The notes beneath the pieces are model-generated. The model saw only the letters and a program-made list of their open reading frames with translations, had not been told where the DNA came from and did no database searches. Shown in pieces: positions 8,186 to 15,150 of a stretch of 20,764 nucleotides of DNA. Position 1 is the first letter of the stretch; every line of letters starts with the position of its first letter. The DNA lies in assembly GCA_017610525.1 (NCBI GenBank), contig JAFCBW010000003.1:1-20764 (forward strand). Reading direction: 5' to 3'. The position numbers and the translations under genes were made by a program. Source of the DNA: Candidatus Nanohalarchaeota archaeon (GTDB taxonomy: Archaea; EX4484-52; B79-G9).

Positions 8186-8515
8186 ATGAAAATAAAAAAC
8201 ATCGGAATCCCAACAAAAAACAAGCCAAAAGAAGAATGCAGCGACAAGAACTGTCCCTTTCACGGCAGCCTCAAAGTAAGAGGAAGAACCTTCCTGGGCA
8301 CAATAATATCAGATAAGACAGATTCAAGCGTCACAGTAAGCTGGTCATACACAACAACAATCCCAAAATACGAACGCTTAATGCGCAACAACTCAAAAGT
8401 CACAGCACACATCCCACCATGCATCCATGCAAAAAAAGGCGACAAAGTACTAATCTCAGAATGCAGACCCCTAAGCAAAAAGAAATCATTCGTAGTCATC
8501 GAAAAAACAGAATAA
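8186..8515 (+). CDS. rps17: Ribosomal protein uS17
   Basis: Small-subunit OB-fold protein that binds 16S rRNA. The archaeal signature CSDKNCPFHGSLKVRGRTF has Cys 18, Cys 23 and His 26. It is followed by VTVSWSYTTTIPKYERLMR and the conserved CIHAKKGDKVLISECRPLSK. Length (109 aa) is normal. AAATGGTG near the end of rnp1 forms the ribosome-binding box; the two genes are separated by four bases. Confidence 0.96.
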   Translation: MKIKNIGIPTKNKPKEECSDKNCPFHGSLKVRGRTFLGTIISDKTDSSVTVSWSYTTTIPKYERLMRNNSKVTAHIPPCIHAKKGDKVLISECRPLSKKKSFVVIEKTE

Positions 8516-8528
8516 TCCCGTGATAACA

Positions 8529-8927
8529 GTGAAAGCAATATCAACTAAAACCACAAAAGGCGTCAGAATCGGCACACGCCTAAAATGCATAGACAACACA
8601 GGCGCAAAAGAACTTGAAGTGATCTCCGTCAGGGGCTTCAAAGGCACACGCCGCAGAACCCCACAAGCTGGCGTCGGTCAGGTAGTAATATGCGCAGTCA
8701 AAAAAGGCAACCAGAAAATAATGCACGAAATAGTCAAAGCAGCAATCGTACGCCAGAAAATGCCATACCGCCGCCCGAACGGCACACACATCAAATTTAA
8801 CGACAACGCAGCAATACTCCTCGACGACAAACTCGACCCCCGCGGCAAAGACATCAAAGGCGTCGTAGCAAAAGAAGCAGTCGAGCGATTCACAACAATC
8901 GGGAAAATCTCAAAAATAATAATATAA
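8529..8927 (+). CDS. rpl14: Ribosomal protein uL14
   Basis: Large-subunit protein at the intersubunit bridge. Recognised by IGTRLKCIDNTGAKELEVIS, KGTRRRTPQAGVGQVVICAV, MPYRRPNGTHIKFNDNAAIL and the C-terminal GKDIKGVVAKEAVERFTTIG. The start is taken as GTG 8529, giving 132 aa, the length I expect for archaeal uL14. The in-frame GTG at 8520 is part of GTGAT, the same box found eight to ten bases before most starts here, so it is more likely a ribosome-binding site. This is the only gene of the operon with a non-ATG start under this reading. Confidence 0.95.
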   Translation: MKAISTKTTKGVRIGTRLKCIDNTGAKELEVISVRGFKGTRRRTPQAGVGQVVICAVKKGNQKIMHEIVKAAIVRQKMPYRRPNGTHIKFNDNAAILLDDKLDPRGKDIKGVVAKEAVERFTTIGKISKIII

Positions 8928-8937
8928 TGTGACAACA

Positions 8938-9372
8938 ATGAAAGCCAGATACTCAACCGCATGGAAAAGCAGCACAAAACCAAACAAACAGCGAAAATAC
9001 GCACACAACGCACCGCTGCACATCAAAAACAAATTCCTCTCATGCAGCATAACAAAATCCCTGAAAAATGAACACAACACAAAACACATAAGAGTAAAAA
9101 CAAAAGACACTGTCAAAATCCTACGCGGCGAACACAAAGGCAAAACCGGCGAGATAACAAAAGTCAACATAAAAGACGCAACAGTACACATAAAAGACAT
9201 TACAAGAAAAAAAGTAAACGGTCAGGACGCACACATCCCCATAAAACCATCCAACATCCAGATAATAGAACTTGACCTAAAAGACGAGAAACGCCTCAAA
9301 ACCCTGAGAAAGAAAAAACAAAAAAAAGAAACCATAGAACCAAAGAAAGAAAAAACAGAAACAAAAAAATAA
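8938..9372 (+). CDS. rpl24: Ribosomal protein uL24
   Basis: Large-subunit protein that starts assembly and sits near the tunnel exit. The archaeal N-terminus is seen in RYAHNAPLHIKNKF-like context (RKYAHNAPLHIKNKFLSC). The KOW motif lies at about 55-85 (KDTVKILRGEHKGKTGEITK), followed by HIPIKPSNIQIIELDL. Residues 124-144 are a Lys/Glu/Thr-rich tail. The ATG at 8938 is chosen over an in-frame GTG at 8929, which forms the box GTGACAACA. The end of the gene is duplicated downstream: its last codons (KTETKK then stop) reappear at 9486-9488 after a structured repeat. Confidence 0.95.
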   Translation: MKARYSTAWKSSTKPNKQRKYAHNAPLHIKNKFLSCSITKSLKNEHNTKHIRVKTKDTVKILRGEHKGKTGEITKVNIKDATVHIKDITRKKVNGQDAHIPIKPSNIQIIELDLKDEKRLKTLRKKKQKKETIEPKKEKTETKK

Positions 9373-9513
9373 TCACCGTGTGCTTGAGCGAAGCGAAACA
9401 CACTTAATCGCCAGCCTTTTACAAGGCTGAAAAAGAACAAAAAAAGACAACTGAAAAACCAAAAGACAAAACAGAAACAAAAAAATAATCATCATGCGCT
9501 TGAACGAAGCGAA
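9353..9513 (+). repeat. 116-bp tandem duplication covering the uL24 tail and repeat hairpin 1
   Basis: Bases 9353-9397 recur at 9469-9513 with an offset of exactly 116 bases and about four substitutions. The shared block begins AAACAGAAACAAAAAAATAA, which encodes the last uL24 codons and its stop, and continues into the first hairpin of the structured repeat. Between the copies (9423-9485), a 21-codon stretch in another frame reads as a second Lys/Glu tail ending KDKTETKK and a stop. The second copy has no start or domain of its own, so it looks like a fossil of the uL24 3' end. Confidence 0.75.
9378..9429 (+). repeat. Structured repeat, copy A (two hairpins)
   Basis: Hairpin 1 is GTGTG (9378-9382) with CACAC (9399-9403), with an inner CTT/AAG pairing. 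Hairpin 2 is CAGCCTT (9412-9418), loop TTAC, AAGGCTG (9423-9429). It starts six bases after the uL24 stop codon. Compared with copy C, stem 1 differs by a T:A to C:G pair, and stem 2 differs by a G:C to A:T pair. Both changes preserve pairing. Confidence 0.7.
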
Positions 9514-9591
9514 CAAATAAACAACAAAACAGGTAAGTGACCTAAACCGAAGGTTTACAGTCGCTCTAATGATCAACCTTTTACAAGGTTG
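9494..9591 (+). repeat. Structured repeat, copy B (rearranged)
   Basis: It holds a hairpin-1 relative (CGCTT 9497-9501 can pair with AAGCG 9507-9511) whose outer stem is lost. Then come the box AGTGACCTAAA (9536-9546), a hairpin TAAACC-GAA-GGTTTA (9543-9557), and hairpin 2 as CAACCTT (9574-9580), TTAC, AAGGTTG (9585-9591). The module order differs from copy C, where the AGTGACCTAAA box comes first. It ends 42 bases before eS4. Confidence 0.6.
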
Positions 9592-9633
9592 AGACAATAC
9601 AAAAAAAGAATAACTGACAAAGAGTTGAAAAAC

Positions 9634-10341
9634 ATGCACTTAAAAAGACTGGCAGCACCAAAACACTTCCCCATAAGAAAAAAAGAATACAAATTCACAA
9701 CAAACCCCAAAGCAGGACCCCACCCAAAAAAACAGTGCATTCCGCTCCAGATAATACTAAGAGACATCCTAAAAGTAGCAGGAACTGCCAAAGAAGCAAA
9801 AAAAATACTCACAAACAAAGACGTCCTCGTAGACGAAAGAGCCCGAAAAGACCTCAAATACCCGGTAGGCCTCATGGACGTAATCACAATCCCAAAAACA
9901 AAAAAATACTACCGCATGATCCCAAAAAAAGGCAAGCTAACCCTCATAGAAATACCAAAAGAAAAATCAACAACAAAACTATGCAAAATCACAGGCAAAA
10001 CAACAACAAAAAAGAACATTGTCCAGCTAAACCTCCACGACTCAAGAAACATACTAATAAAAAACGAAAAAGATGCTAAACCCTACAAAGTCGGCGACAC
10101 CATCGAGATAACCCTGCCCGACCAGCAGATAAAAAAGCACCTAAAACTCGAAAAAGGTAACATCGGCCTCATAATCCACGGAAAGCACGAGGGAGAAAAC
10201 GGGAAAATAAAAGAAATAAAAAAAATCATGGGTCTCCAGAAAAACAAAGCAACAATCACAGCAACAAAAAAAGACATAGAGACCCTCAAAGACTACATAT
10301 TCGTAATAGGAAAAGACAAGCCAGAAGTAACAATAGAGTGA
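9634..10341 (+). CDS. rps4e: Ribosomal protein eS4
   Basis: Archaeal/eukaryotic small-subunit protein. The N-terminus HLKRLAAPKHFPIRKKEYKF followed by GPHPKKQCIPLQIILRDIL is the family signature. An S4-type RNA-binding domain lies near 37-90 (ILTNKDVLVDERARKDLKYP, VGLMDVITIPKT), and a KOW motif is near 172-200 (GNIGLIIHGKHEGENGKIKE). Length from ATG 9634 is 235 aa. The frame is open upstream to 9589, but that part lies inside the repeat and family alignment begins at MHLKRL, so the upstream residues are rejected. Its ribosome-binding box (GAGTTGAAAAAC) is weak, and the 261-base gap to uL24 is the largest inside the operon. Confidence 0.95.
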   Translation: MHLKRLAAPKHFPIRKKEYKFTTNPKAGPHPKKQCIPLQIILRDILKVAGTAKEAKKILTNKDVLVDERARKDLKYPVGLMDVITIPKTKKYYRMIPKKGKLTLIEIPKEKSTTKLCKITGKTTTKKNIVQLNLHDSRNILIKNEKDAKPYKVGDTIEITLPDQQIKKHLKLEKGNIGLIIHGKHEGENGKIKEIKKIMGLQKNKATITATKKDIETLKDYIFVIGKDKPEVTIE

Positions 10342-10346
10342 TTCAG

Positions 10347-10862
10347 ATGCCGGACAAAAACCCGATGACAGTAATAAATACAAGCAAAGTAACCCTGAGT
10401 ATCTCCACAGGAGAACCCGGCGAAAGCGTAGAAAAAGCATACACCCTGGCAGAAAGACTCACCGGTCAGAAACCGGTACGAACCCTTGCCTCAAGAAAAG
10501 CACGCACATTTCGTATCAGGCGCGGTCTCCCAACCGGCGTAAAAGTCACGATGAGAAAAGAAAAAGGAATACAATTCCTAAAAAAAATCCTCCCCGGCAT
10601 AGGCAACCGCATAAGCCCCTACAACTTCGACAACAACGGCAACTTCAGCTTCGGCATCAAAGAATACCTATCCATTCCCGGCCAAAAATACGACCCAAAA
10701 CTCGGGATGATCGGCATGAACATAAACATCACACTCGAAAGACCGGGCTACAGGATAAAAAGACGCAAAATCAAAAAAGCAAAAACCTCAAAATCTCACA
10801 GGATAACAAAAGAAGAAGCAATAGAATACGCAAAAAACAACCTCAAAATACAAGTGATGTGA
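10347..10862 (+). CDS. rpl5: Ribosomal protein uL5
   Basis: Large-subunit protein that binds 5S rRNA and contacts P-site tRNA. Recognised by VTLSISTGEPGESVEKAYTL, LTGQKPVRTLASRKARTFRI, RRGLPTGVKVTMRKEKGIQF, and the C-terminal GMIGMNINITLERPGYRIKR. Length is 171 aa. ATG 10347 is preferred; an in-frame GTG at 10338 is the GTGAT ribosome-binding box and overlaps the eS4 stop codon. No extra tail is present. Confidence 0.96.
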   Translation: MPDKNPMTVINTSKVTLSISTGEPGESVEKAYTLAERLTGQKPVRTLASRKARTFRIRRGLPTGVKVTMRKEKGIQFLKKILPGIGNRISPYNFDNNGNFSFGIKEYLSIPGQKYDPKLGMIGMNINITLERPGYRIKRRKIKKAKTSKSHRITKEEAIEYAKNNLKIQVM

Positions 10863-10866
10863 TACA

Positions 10867-11091
10867 ATGGGCGACTACAAAAAAACCATGAAAACAATAA
10901 AATCAAAATCCAAACTACTAAGATTCAAAAAAAACAACACCCCAAAAAAAAGAGAGCATGGACTGTCACAAGCAGTATGCAGGATATGCGGCAAAAGAGG
11001 AATGGGAGTAATACAGAAATACAACCTGAACTACTGCAGGCGATGCTTCAGGGAATACGCAAAAAGCATAGGATTCAAAAAATACAACTAA
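10867..11091 (+). CDS. rps14: Ribosomal protein uS14, zinc-binding
   Basis: Small-subunit head protein. Two CxxC pairs (Cys 38/41 in VCRICGKRGMG and Cys 57/60 in NYCRRCFREYAKSIGFKKY) form the expected zinc site, and the C-terminus is typical of Archaea. Archaeal uS14 is usually 50-60 aa. Here 74 aa includes an extra N-terminal stretch of about 18 basic residues. The ATG at 10867 is supported by GTGATACA directly upstream, which overlaps the uL5 end. No internal start fits better. Confidence 0.94.
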   Translation: MGDYKKTMKTIKSKSKLLRFKKNNTPKKREHGLSQAVCRICGKRGMGVIQKYNLNYCRRCFREYAKSIGFKKYN

Positions 11092-11133
11092 AACAATAAT
11101 CAAACAAAAATGAAAAAAACAAGGTGTACAAAA

Positions 11134-11520
11134 ATGATGCATGACCCCCTCTCAGACGCGCTATCCACAATCAAGAATGCAGAAAAAGCAGGCAAGCAGG
11201 AATGCACAGTAAAACACATCTCAAACCTGCTAAGAGATACACTAAAAATAATAAAGCAAAATGGATACATCGGCGACTACAACGAAATCGAAGACAACAA
11301 AGGCAACCAAATAAAAATAAAACTGATTGGCAAAATAAACGACTGCAGAACAATAGTGCCCAGACAGCCCATAAAAAAACACGAATATGAAAAATGGGAA
11401 AAAAGAACCCTTCCCGCAGCCGGCGTCGGCACACTGATCATCTCAACACCGGAAGGCACAAAAAGCCACCGCGAAACAAGAGACCGGATCGGCGGAATAC
11501 TAATAGCATATATATACTAA
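11134..11520 (+). CDS. rps8: Ribosomal protein uS8
   Basis: Small-subunit protein that binds the central domain of 16S rRNA. The family pattern is DPLSDALSTIKNAEKAGKQE at the N-terminus, a middle with IGDYNEIEDNKGNQIKIKL, and the conserved C-terminus GVGTLIISTPEGTKSHRETR then GGILIAYIY. Length from 11134 is 128 aa, normal for Archaea. An in-frame ATG at 11110 would add eight basic residues, but AAGGTG sits between it and ATG 11134 at the right distance for a ribosome-binding site. ATG 11137 is equally possible. Confidence 0.95.
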   Translation: MMHDPLSDALSTIKNAEKAGKQECTVKHISNLLRDTLKIIKQNGYIGDYNEIEDNKGNQIKIKLIGKINDCRTIVPRQPIKKHEYEKWEKRTLPAAGVGTLIISTPEGTKSHRETRDRIGGILIAYIY

Positions 11521-11542
11521 ATACAAATCAACGGTGACCCAG

Positions 11543-12061
11543 ATGAAAACAGCCATAACAATACCCGAAAACGTCAAAATCAAAAAAGAAGACACGATAA
11601 TAACAGCAGAAGGCCCGAACGCCACAATCAAAAAATCTTTCACACACTCGCGCATCACAATCACACAAAAAGACAACATCATAAAAATAAAAACAGACTC
11701 TACCCAAAAAAAAGACAAAGCCACATTGGGCACATGGACTGCACACCTGAAGAATATGCTCAAAGGCGCAGAAAAAGACTACGAATACCAGCTCAAAATA
11801 CTCTACACACACTTCCCGATGACACTAAAACAGGACGCAGACACAATCATAATCACAAACTTCATGGGCGAGAAAGGCACAAGAAAAGCACATATAAAAG
11901 ACAACGTAAAAGTTAACCTCGGAAAAGAAGAGATAACCATCACCGGCCCATCAAAAGAAAACGTAGGTCAGACCGCCGCAAACCTTGAACAGGCATGCAG
12001 GCTGAAAAATAAAGACACCAGAATATACCAGGACGGCATCTACATCACAAAAAAAGGATAA
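11543..12061 (+). CDS. rpl6: Ribosomal protein uL6
   Basis: Large-subunit protein near the factor-binding site, made of two similar domains. Recognised by TIPENVKIKKEDTIITAEGP at the N-terminus, GTWTAHLKNMLKGAEKDYEY in the middle, and NVKVNLGKEEITITGPSKEN then QDGIYITKKG at the end. Length is 172 aa. ATG 11543 is chosen over the in-frame GTG at 11534, which belongs to the box GGTGACCCAG. Confidence 0.95.
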   Translation: MKTAITIPENVKIKKEDTIITAEGPNATIKKSFTHSRITITQKDNIIKIKTDSTQKKDKATLGTWTAHLKNMLKGAEKDYEYQLKILYTHFPMTLKQDADTIIITNFMGEKGTRKAHIKDNVKVNLGKEEITITGPSKENVGQTAANLEQACRLKNKDTRIYQDGIYITKKG

Positions 12062-12075
12062 AACAGATGATAAAA

Positions 12076-12756
12076 ATGACAAGCACCATAATCGACCTGC
12101 TCAAAAAGCGCGAGCAAATCAAGAAAAAAAAGCCGAACTTCATAAGAACAGACGCAGGCAGCGTAAAGAGGCTGCAAAAAAAATGGAGGCGTCCAAAAGG
12201 TCGCGACAACAAAATCAGGAGACGCCTAAAAGGTTCTCTTGCAAGCCCAAGCTACAGCTCACCAAAAAAAGTAAAAGGCATGCACCCCAACGGCCTTATT
12301 GAAATACTTACATCAAACCTAAACGACCTAGACAACCTTGACAGCACAAAACACACAATCCGCATCAGGGGCACAGTCGGTAACAAAAAGAAAAGGACCA
12401 TCATAAAAAAAGCAAAAGAACTCAAACTTCACATCCTCAACCCAAGAATAAAACTAAAAACAAAACCAACAAAGGAAAAGAAAGATAAAAAGAAAGAAAC
12501 AGAAACCAAAAAGAAACCAGAAGAAACAAAAGAGCAGAAAACAACCAGCAAAGAACCTGAAAAAGAGACACCCGCAAAAAAAGAACCAAAACAACCCACA
12601 AAAAAAGCATCACAACCAGCAAAAGAAACAAAAAAAAATGAAAAACAACCAAAAACAGTCAAAAAAAACACAAAACAAACACCCACAAAAACAAAGACAA
12701 CACCCAAGCCAAAACCAGCAAAAAAACAGGCAGGCAAGAGCTCAATCAAAAAATGA
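12076..12756 (+). CDS. rpl32e: Ribosomal protein eL32 with long Lys-rich C-terminal tail
   Basis: Archaeal/eukaryotic large-subunit protein. The core is visible as KKPNFIRTDAGSVKRLQKKW, RRPKGRDNKIRRRLKGS, SYSSPKKVKGMHPNGLIEIL, and TIIKKAKELKLHILNPRIKL, ending near residue 128. The last 98 residues are a Lys/Thr/Pro/Glu low-complexity tail without predicted fold, almost doubling the protein (226 aa against about 130). Some archaeal eL32 proteins carry an extension, but usually at the N-terminus as I recall. The start is uncertain between ATG 12067 and ATG 12076; the second copies the GATGATAAAA spacing seen before uL23. Confidence 0.93.
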   Translation: MTSTIIDLLKKREQIKKKKPNFIRTDAGSVKRLQKKWRRPKGRDNKIRRRLKGSLASPSYSSPKKVKGMHPNGLIEILTSNLNDLDNLDSTKHTIRIRGTVGNKKKRTIIKKAKELKLHILNPRIKLKTKPTKEKKDKKKETETKKKPEETKEQKTTSKEPEKETPAKKEPKQPTKKASQPAKETKKNEKQPKTVKKNTKQTPTKTKTTPKPKPAKKQAGKSSIKK

Positions 12757-12765
12757 TATGATAAC

Positions 12766-12945
12766 ATGACATCAATAGCATTTTTACACATGGGAAAGAA
12801 CCATTGCCCGCGTTGCGGAACAATCGGCGACAAAAAAAAAGAAAGCCAGATAGAATACCTACACTGCCCGTTCTGCGACACAGAATACACAAATGAAATC
12901 ATACTGAAACTCGGAGAAAAAGAATTCAGCATCGACAACAACTAA
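12766..12945 (+). CDS. Small zinc-ribbon protein of unknown function
   Basis: A 59-residue frame (ATG 12766, TAA 12943-12945) fills the space between eL32 and eL19. It starts nine bases after the eL32 stop and ends 23 bases before eL19. It has two CxxC knuckles, HCPRCGTIGDKK (Cys 14/17) and LHCPFCDTEYT (Cys 34/37), 16 residues apart, followed by a beta-type ending EIILKLGEKEFSIDNN. This fits a rubredoxin-like zinc ribbon. Codon use (A- and C-ending) matches its neighbours, and GATATGATAAC supplies a box like that of uL23. I do not recognise it as a known ribosomal protein; the zinc-containing eL37, eL40, eL43 and eS27 have different spacing or basic character. Binding to RNA or to the ribosome is inference from context only. 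Confidence 0.75.
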   Translation: MTSIAFLHMGKNHCPRCGTIGDKKKESQIEYLHCPFCDTEYTNEIILKLGEKEFSIDNN

Positions 12946-12968
12946 AAAATGAACAGACCGTGATTTAC

Positions 12969-13409
12969 ATGAACGTAAGAAGCCAACGAAACATTGCAAA
13001 AAACATCCTGAAAGTAGGCAGAAATAAAGTCTGGATTGACCCGGAAAAGATAGGCGAAATTCAGGAATCCATAACAAAAAATGACATCCGAAAACACATA
13101 AGCGAAGGCTCAATCACCGCAAGGCCGACCATAGGCACAAGCACCGCAAGATCAAAACAAATAAAACTGCAGAAAAAAAAAGGCCAGCTGACAGGACAAG
13201 GTAAAAGAAGAGGAACAAAAAACGCACGAATACCCTCAAAAAGAATATGGATCACAAAAATCCGCTCACTAAGAAAAGAACTAAACAACCTGAAATCAAA
13301 AGACAAAATTAAAAAAAGCGAATACAGACACCTCTACCTAAAATCAAGCTCTGGTGTCTTCAAAGACAAATCATCCCTTCATCTTTACATAAAAAAAATG
13401 AGACAATAA
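12969..13409 (+). CDS. rpl19e: Ribosomal protein eL19
   Basis: Archaeal/eukaryotic large-subunit protein at the subunit interface. Recognised by NVRSQRNIAKNILKVGRNKV, WIDPEKIGEIQESITKNDIR, and the conserved basic block GQGKRRGTKNARIPSKRIW with the long helix that follows. The C-terminus YRHLYLKSSSGVFKDKSSL is typical. Length is 146 aa. ATG 12969 is preferred to the in-frame GTG 12960, which forms the GTGAT box. Confidence 0.96.
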   Translation: MNVRSQRNIAKNILKVGRNKVWIDPEKIGEIQESITKNDIRKHISEGSITARPTIGTSTARSKQIKLQKKKGQLTGQGKRRGTKNARIPSKRIWITKIRSLRKELNNLKSKDKIKKSEYRHLYLKSSSGVFKDKSSLHLYIKKMRQ

Positions 13410-13434
13410 TCATAAAACATACAACGTGACAACA

Positions 13435-14013
13435 ATGGACGCAAGATACAAACTCAACTTCAAAAAACGAAGAAGCGGCAAGACAAACTACAAAAAAAGG
13501 TACAGCCTACTGCTCTCAAAAGAGCCCCGCATAGTCATAAGAATCACAAACAAACAGATAATAATACAAACAGTCAAATACAACGAAAAAGGAGACGAAA
13601 CCATAGCACAAGCCACCTCAAACGAACTAAAATCATACGGTTGGGCACAAGCACAAAAAAACACCCCCTCAGCATACCTCACAGGCCTGCTCTGCGCAAA
13701 AAGATCCCTGGACAAAAAAATAAAAACCGCAATCATTGACTTCGGACTCCACACCACCCACACAAAAGGTCGCATCTTCGCAGCAGTAAAAGGCATCATT
13801 GACGGCGGCATAACCATAGCGCACGACACAGAAAAAGACATATTTCCGGACGAAAAAAGAATCACAGGCACACACCTGAAAAAAGACAGCACAAAAGAAT
13901 TCGAAAAAGTAAAAGAAAACATCCTAAAAATGAAAAAAGAAAAAGACACAAAACCAAAAGCAGCCAAAAAAACAACCGCAAAACCACCAAAAAAAGAAAC
14001 CAAAAAAAAATAA
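13435..14013 (+). CDS. rpl18: Ribosomal protein uL18
   Basis: Large-subunit protein that carries 5S rRNA with uL5. The archaeal form is seen in the N-terminal YKLNFKKRRSGKTNYKKRYS, then PRIVIRITNKQIIIQTVKYN, the central AYLTGLLCAKRSLDKKIKTA, IIDFGLHTTHTKGRIFAAVK and GIIDGGITIAHDTE. The last 25 residues or so are a Lys/Thr/Pro-rich tail (KAAKKTTAKPPKKETKKK). Length is 192 aa. The in-frame GTG at 13426 is the box GTGACAACA, so ATG 13435 is the start. A structured repeat fills the gap to uS5. Confidence 0.95.
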   Translation: MDARYKLNFKKRRSGKTNYKKRYSLLLSKEPRIVIRITNKQIIIQTVKYNEKGDETIAQATSNELKSYGWAQAQKNTPSAYLTGLLCAKRSLDKKIKTAIIDFGLHTTHTKGRIFAAVKGIIDGGITIAHDTEKDIFPDEKRITGTHLKKDSTKEFEKVKENILKMKKEKDTKPKAAKKTTAKPPKKETKKK

Positions 14014-14025
14014 TCAAAGCAAACC

Positions 14026-14110
14026 AGTGACCTAAAGCGATAGTAAAGCAACACATGTGTGCGCTTGAACGAAGTGAAACGCACTTAATGATTAACCTTT
14101 TATAAGGTTG
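14026..14110 (+). repeat. Structured repeat, copy C (box plus two hairpins)
   Basis: This is the most complete copy. It starts with the box AGTGACCTAAA (14026-14036), identical in copy B. A 10-bp palindrome ACACATGTGT (14051-14060) runs into hairpin 1: GTGCG (14059-14063) with CGCAC (14080-14084). Hairpin 2 is AACCTT (14094-14099), loop TTAT, AAGGTT (14104-14109). It occupies most of the 122-base gap between uL18 and uS5 and ends 26 bases before the uS5 start codon. Confidence 0.7.
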
Positions 14111-14135
14111 AAACAAAAAAAAGTAAGTGAAAAAC

Positions 14136-15113
14136 ATGAGATACGAAAAGGAAACTAAACCCTGGACCCCGAAAACAAGCCTTGGCAAAAAAGTGATGAG
14201 CGGGGAAATAACATCAATAGAAGAAATATTCAAAAAGAACTACGTAATAAAAGAATCCGAAATCATAGACTACCTCGTACCAAATATCGAAGACGAGATA
14301 ATATTCATCGGTGGAATGCCGGGCAAAGGCGGCGGTAAAAAAAGAACACCATTAAGAATCACAACACGCATGCACCAATCAGGCAGAAAAAGAACACTGC
14401 ACGCACTCGTCGCAGTAGGCAACAAAGACGGTCTGGTAGGCATCGGCTACGCCACAGGAAAAGACGCGCTAAGCGCAATCACAAAAGCAACAACACAGGC
14501 AAAACTCAAGATCATCCCAATAAGGCGTGGCTGCGGTTCATGGGAATGTGAATGCAGAGGCGCACACTCAATCCCATTCAAAACACAGGGAAAAGTAGGC
14601 TCCGTAAAAGTACGCTTAATACCTGCCCCTCGCGGCATTGAACTATGCGTAGCACCAGAAATCAAAAAAATAATCCGGCTTGCAGGCATCCGCGACCTGT
14701 GGACAAAATCAATGGGACAGACAGACACACGAATAAACTTCGTAATGGCAAACTTCAATGCACTAAAAAATCTTAACAAACTAAAAACAACCCCGGAATC
14801 AATAAAAACAACAGGTATGACCGAAGGTCCAAACAAGGCAGTAACCAGACCAGAACCAGCAAAAGAAGAATCAGAACCAAAAGAAACCTCGGAACCTGAA
14901 AAACAATCAAAAGAAAAAGAAACACCTAAAGACACCAAAAAAGAAGAAGAAGAAAAAACAAAAAAGCAAGATACTAAAACTGACACCAAAAAAGAAGAAA
15001 AAGATACAACAAAAAAAGAAGATACTAAACCTGAAACAAAAAAAGAACAAAAAGAAACAGCAAAAACAAAAAAACAGGAAGACAAACCAACAAAAGAAAC
15101 AAAAAAAGAATAA
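14136..15113 (+). CDS. rps5: Ribosomal protein uS5 with long Lys/Glu-rich C-terminal tail
   Basis: Small-subunit protein important for decoding accuracy. The core covers residues 1-218: PWTPKTSLGKKVMSGEITSI, then the dsRNA-binding-like part with RMHQSGRKRTLHALVAVGNK and GLVGIGYATGKDALSAITKA, then RGCGSWECECRGAHSIPFKT, GSVKVRLIPAPRGIELCVAP and AGIRDLWTKSMGQTDTRINF. Residues 235-325 are a low-complexity Lys/Glu/Thr tail. It contains a 17-codon near-repeat (DTKTDTKKEEKDTTKKE, then DTKPETKKEQKETAKTK). Archaeal uS5 is typically 200-240 aa, so 325 aa is long. ATG 14136 is chosen over GTG 14127, part of GTAAGTGA. Confidence 0.95.
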   Translation: MRYEKETKPWTPKTSLGKKVMSGEITSIEEIFKKNYVIKESEIIDYLVPNIEDEIIFIGGMPGKGGGKKRTPLRITTRMHQSGRKRTLHALVAVGNKDGLVGIGYATGKDALSAITKATTQAKLKIIPIRRGCGSWECECRGAHSIPFKTQGKVGSVKVRLIPAPRGIELCVAPEIKKIIRLAGIRDLWTKSMGQTDTRINFVMANFNALKNLNKLKTTPESIKTTGMTEGPNKAVTRPEPAKEESEPKETSEPEKQSKEKETPKDTKKEEEEKTKKQDTKTDTKKEEKDTTKKEDTKPETKKEQKETAKTKKQEDKPTKETKKE

Positions 15114-15150
15114 TATATTAAATTCCAATAAAAAATAAAAGGTAACAAAA

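Noticed and set aside
9589..9633. Upstream extension of eS4
   Set aside because: It lies in or beside repeat hairpin 2 and adds residues not found in the eS4 family; ATG 9634 starts the conserved MHLKRL.
9353..14110. CRISPR array or insertion sequence
   Set aside because: The repeats are imperfect, unevenly spaced and hairpin-forming, with no spacers, cas genes or transposase nearby.
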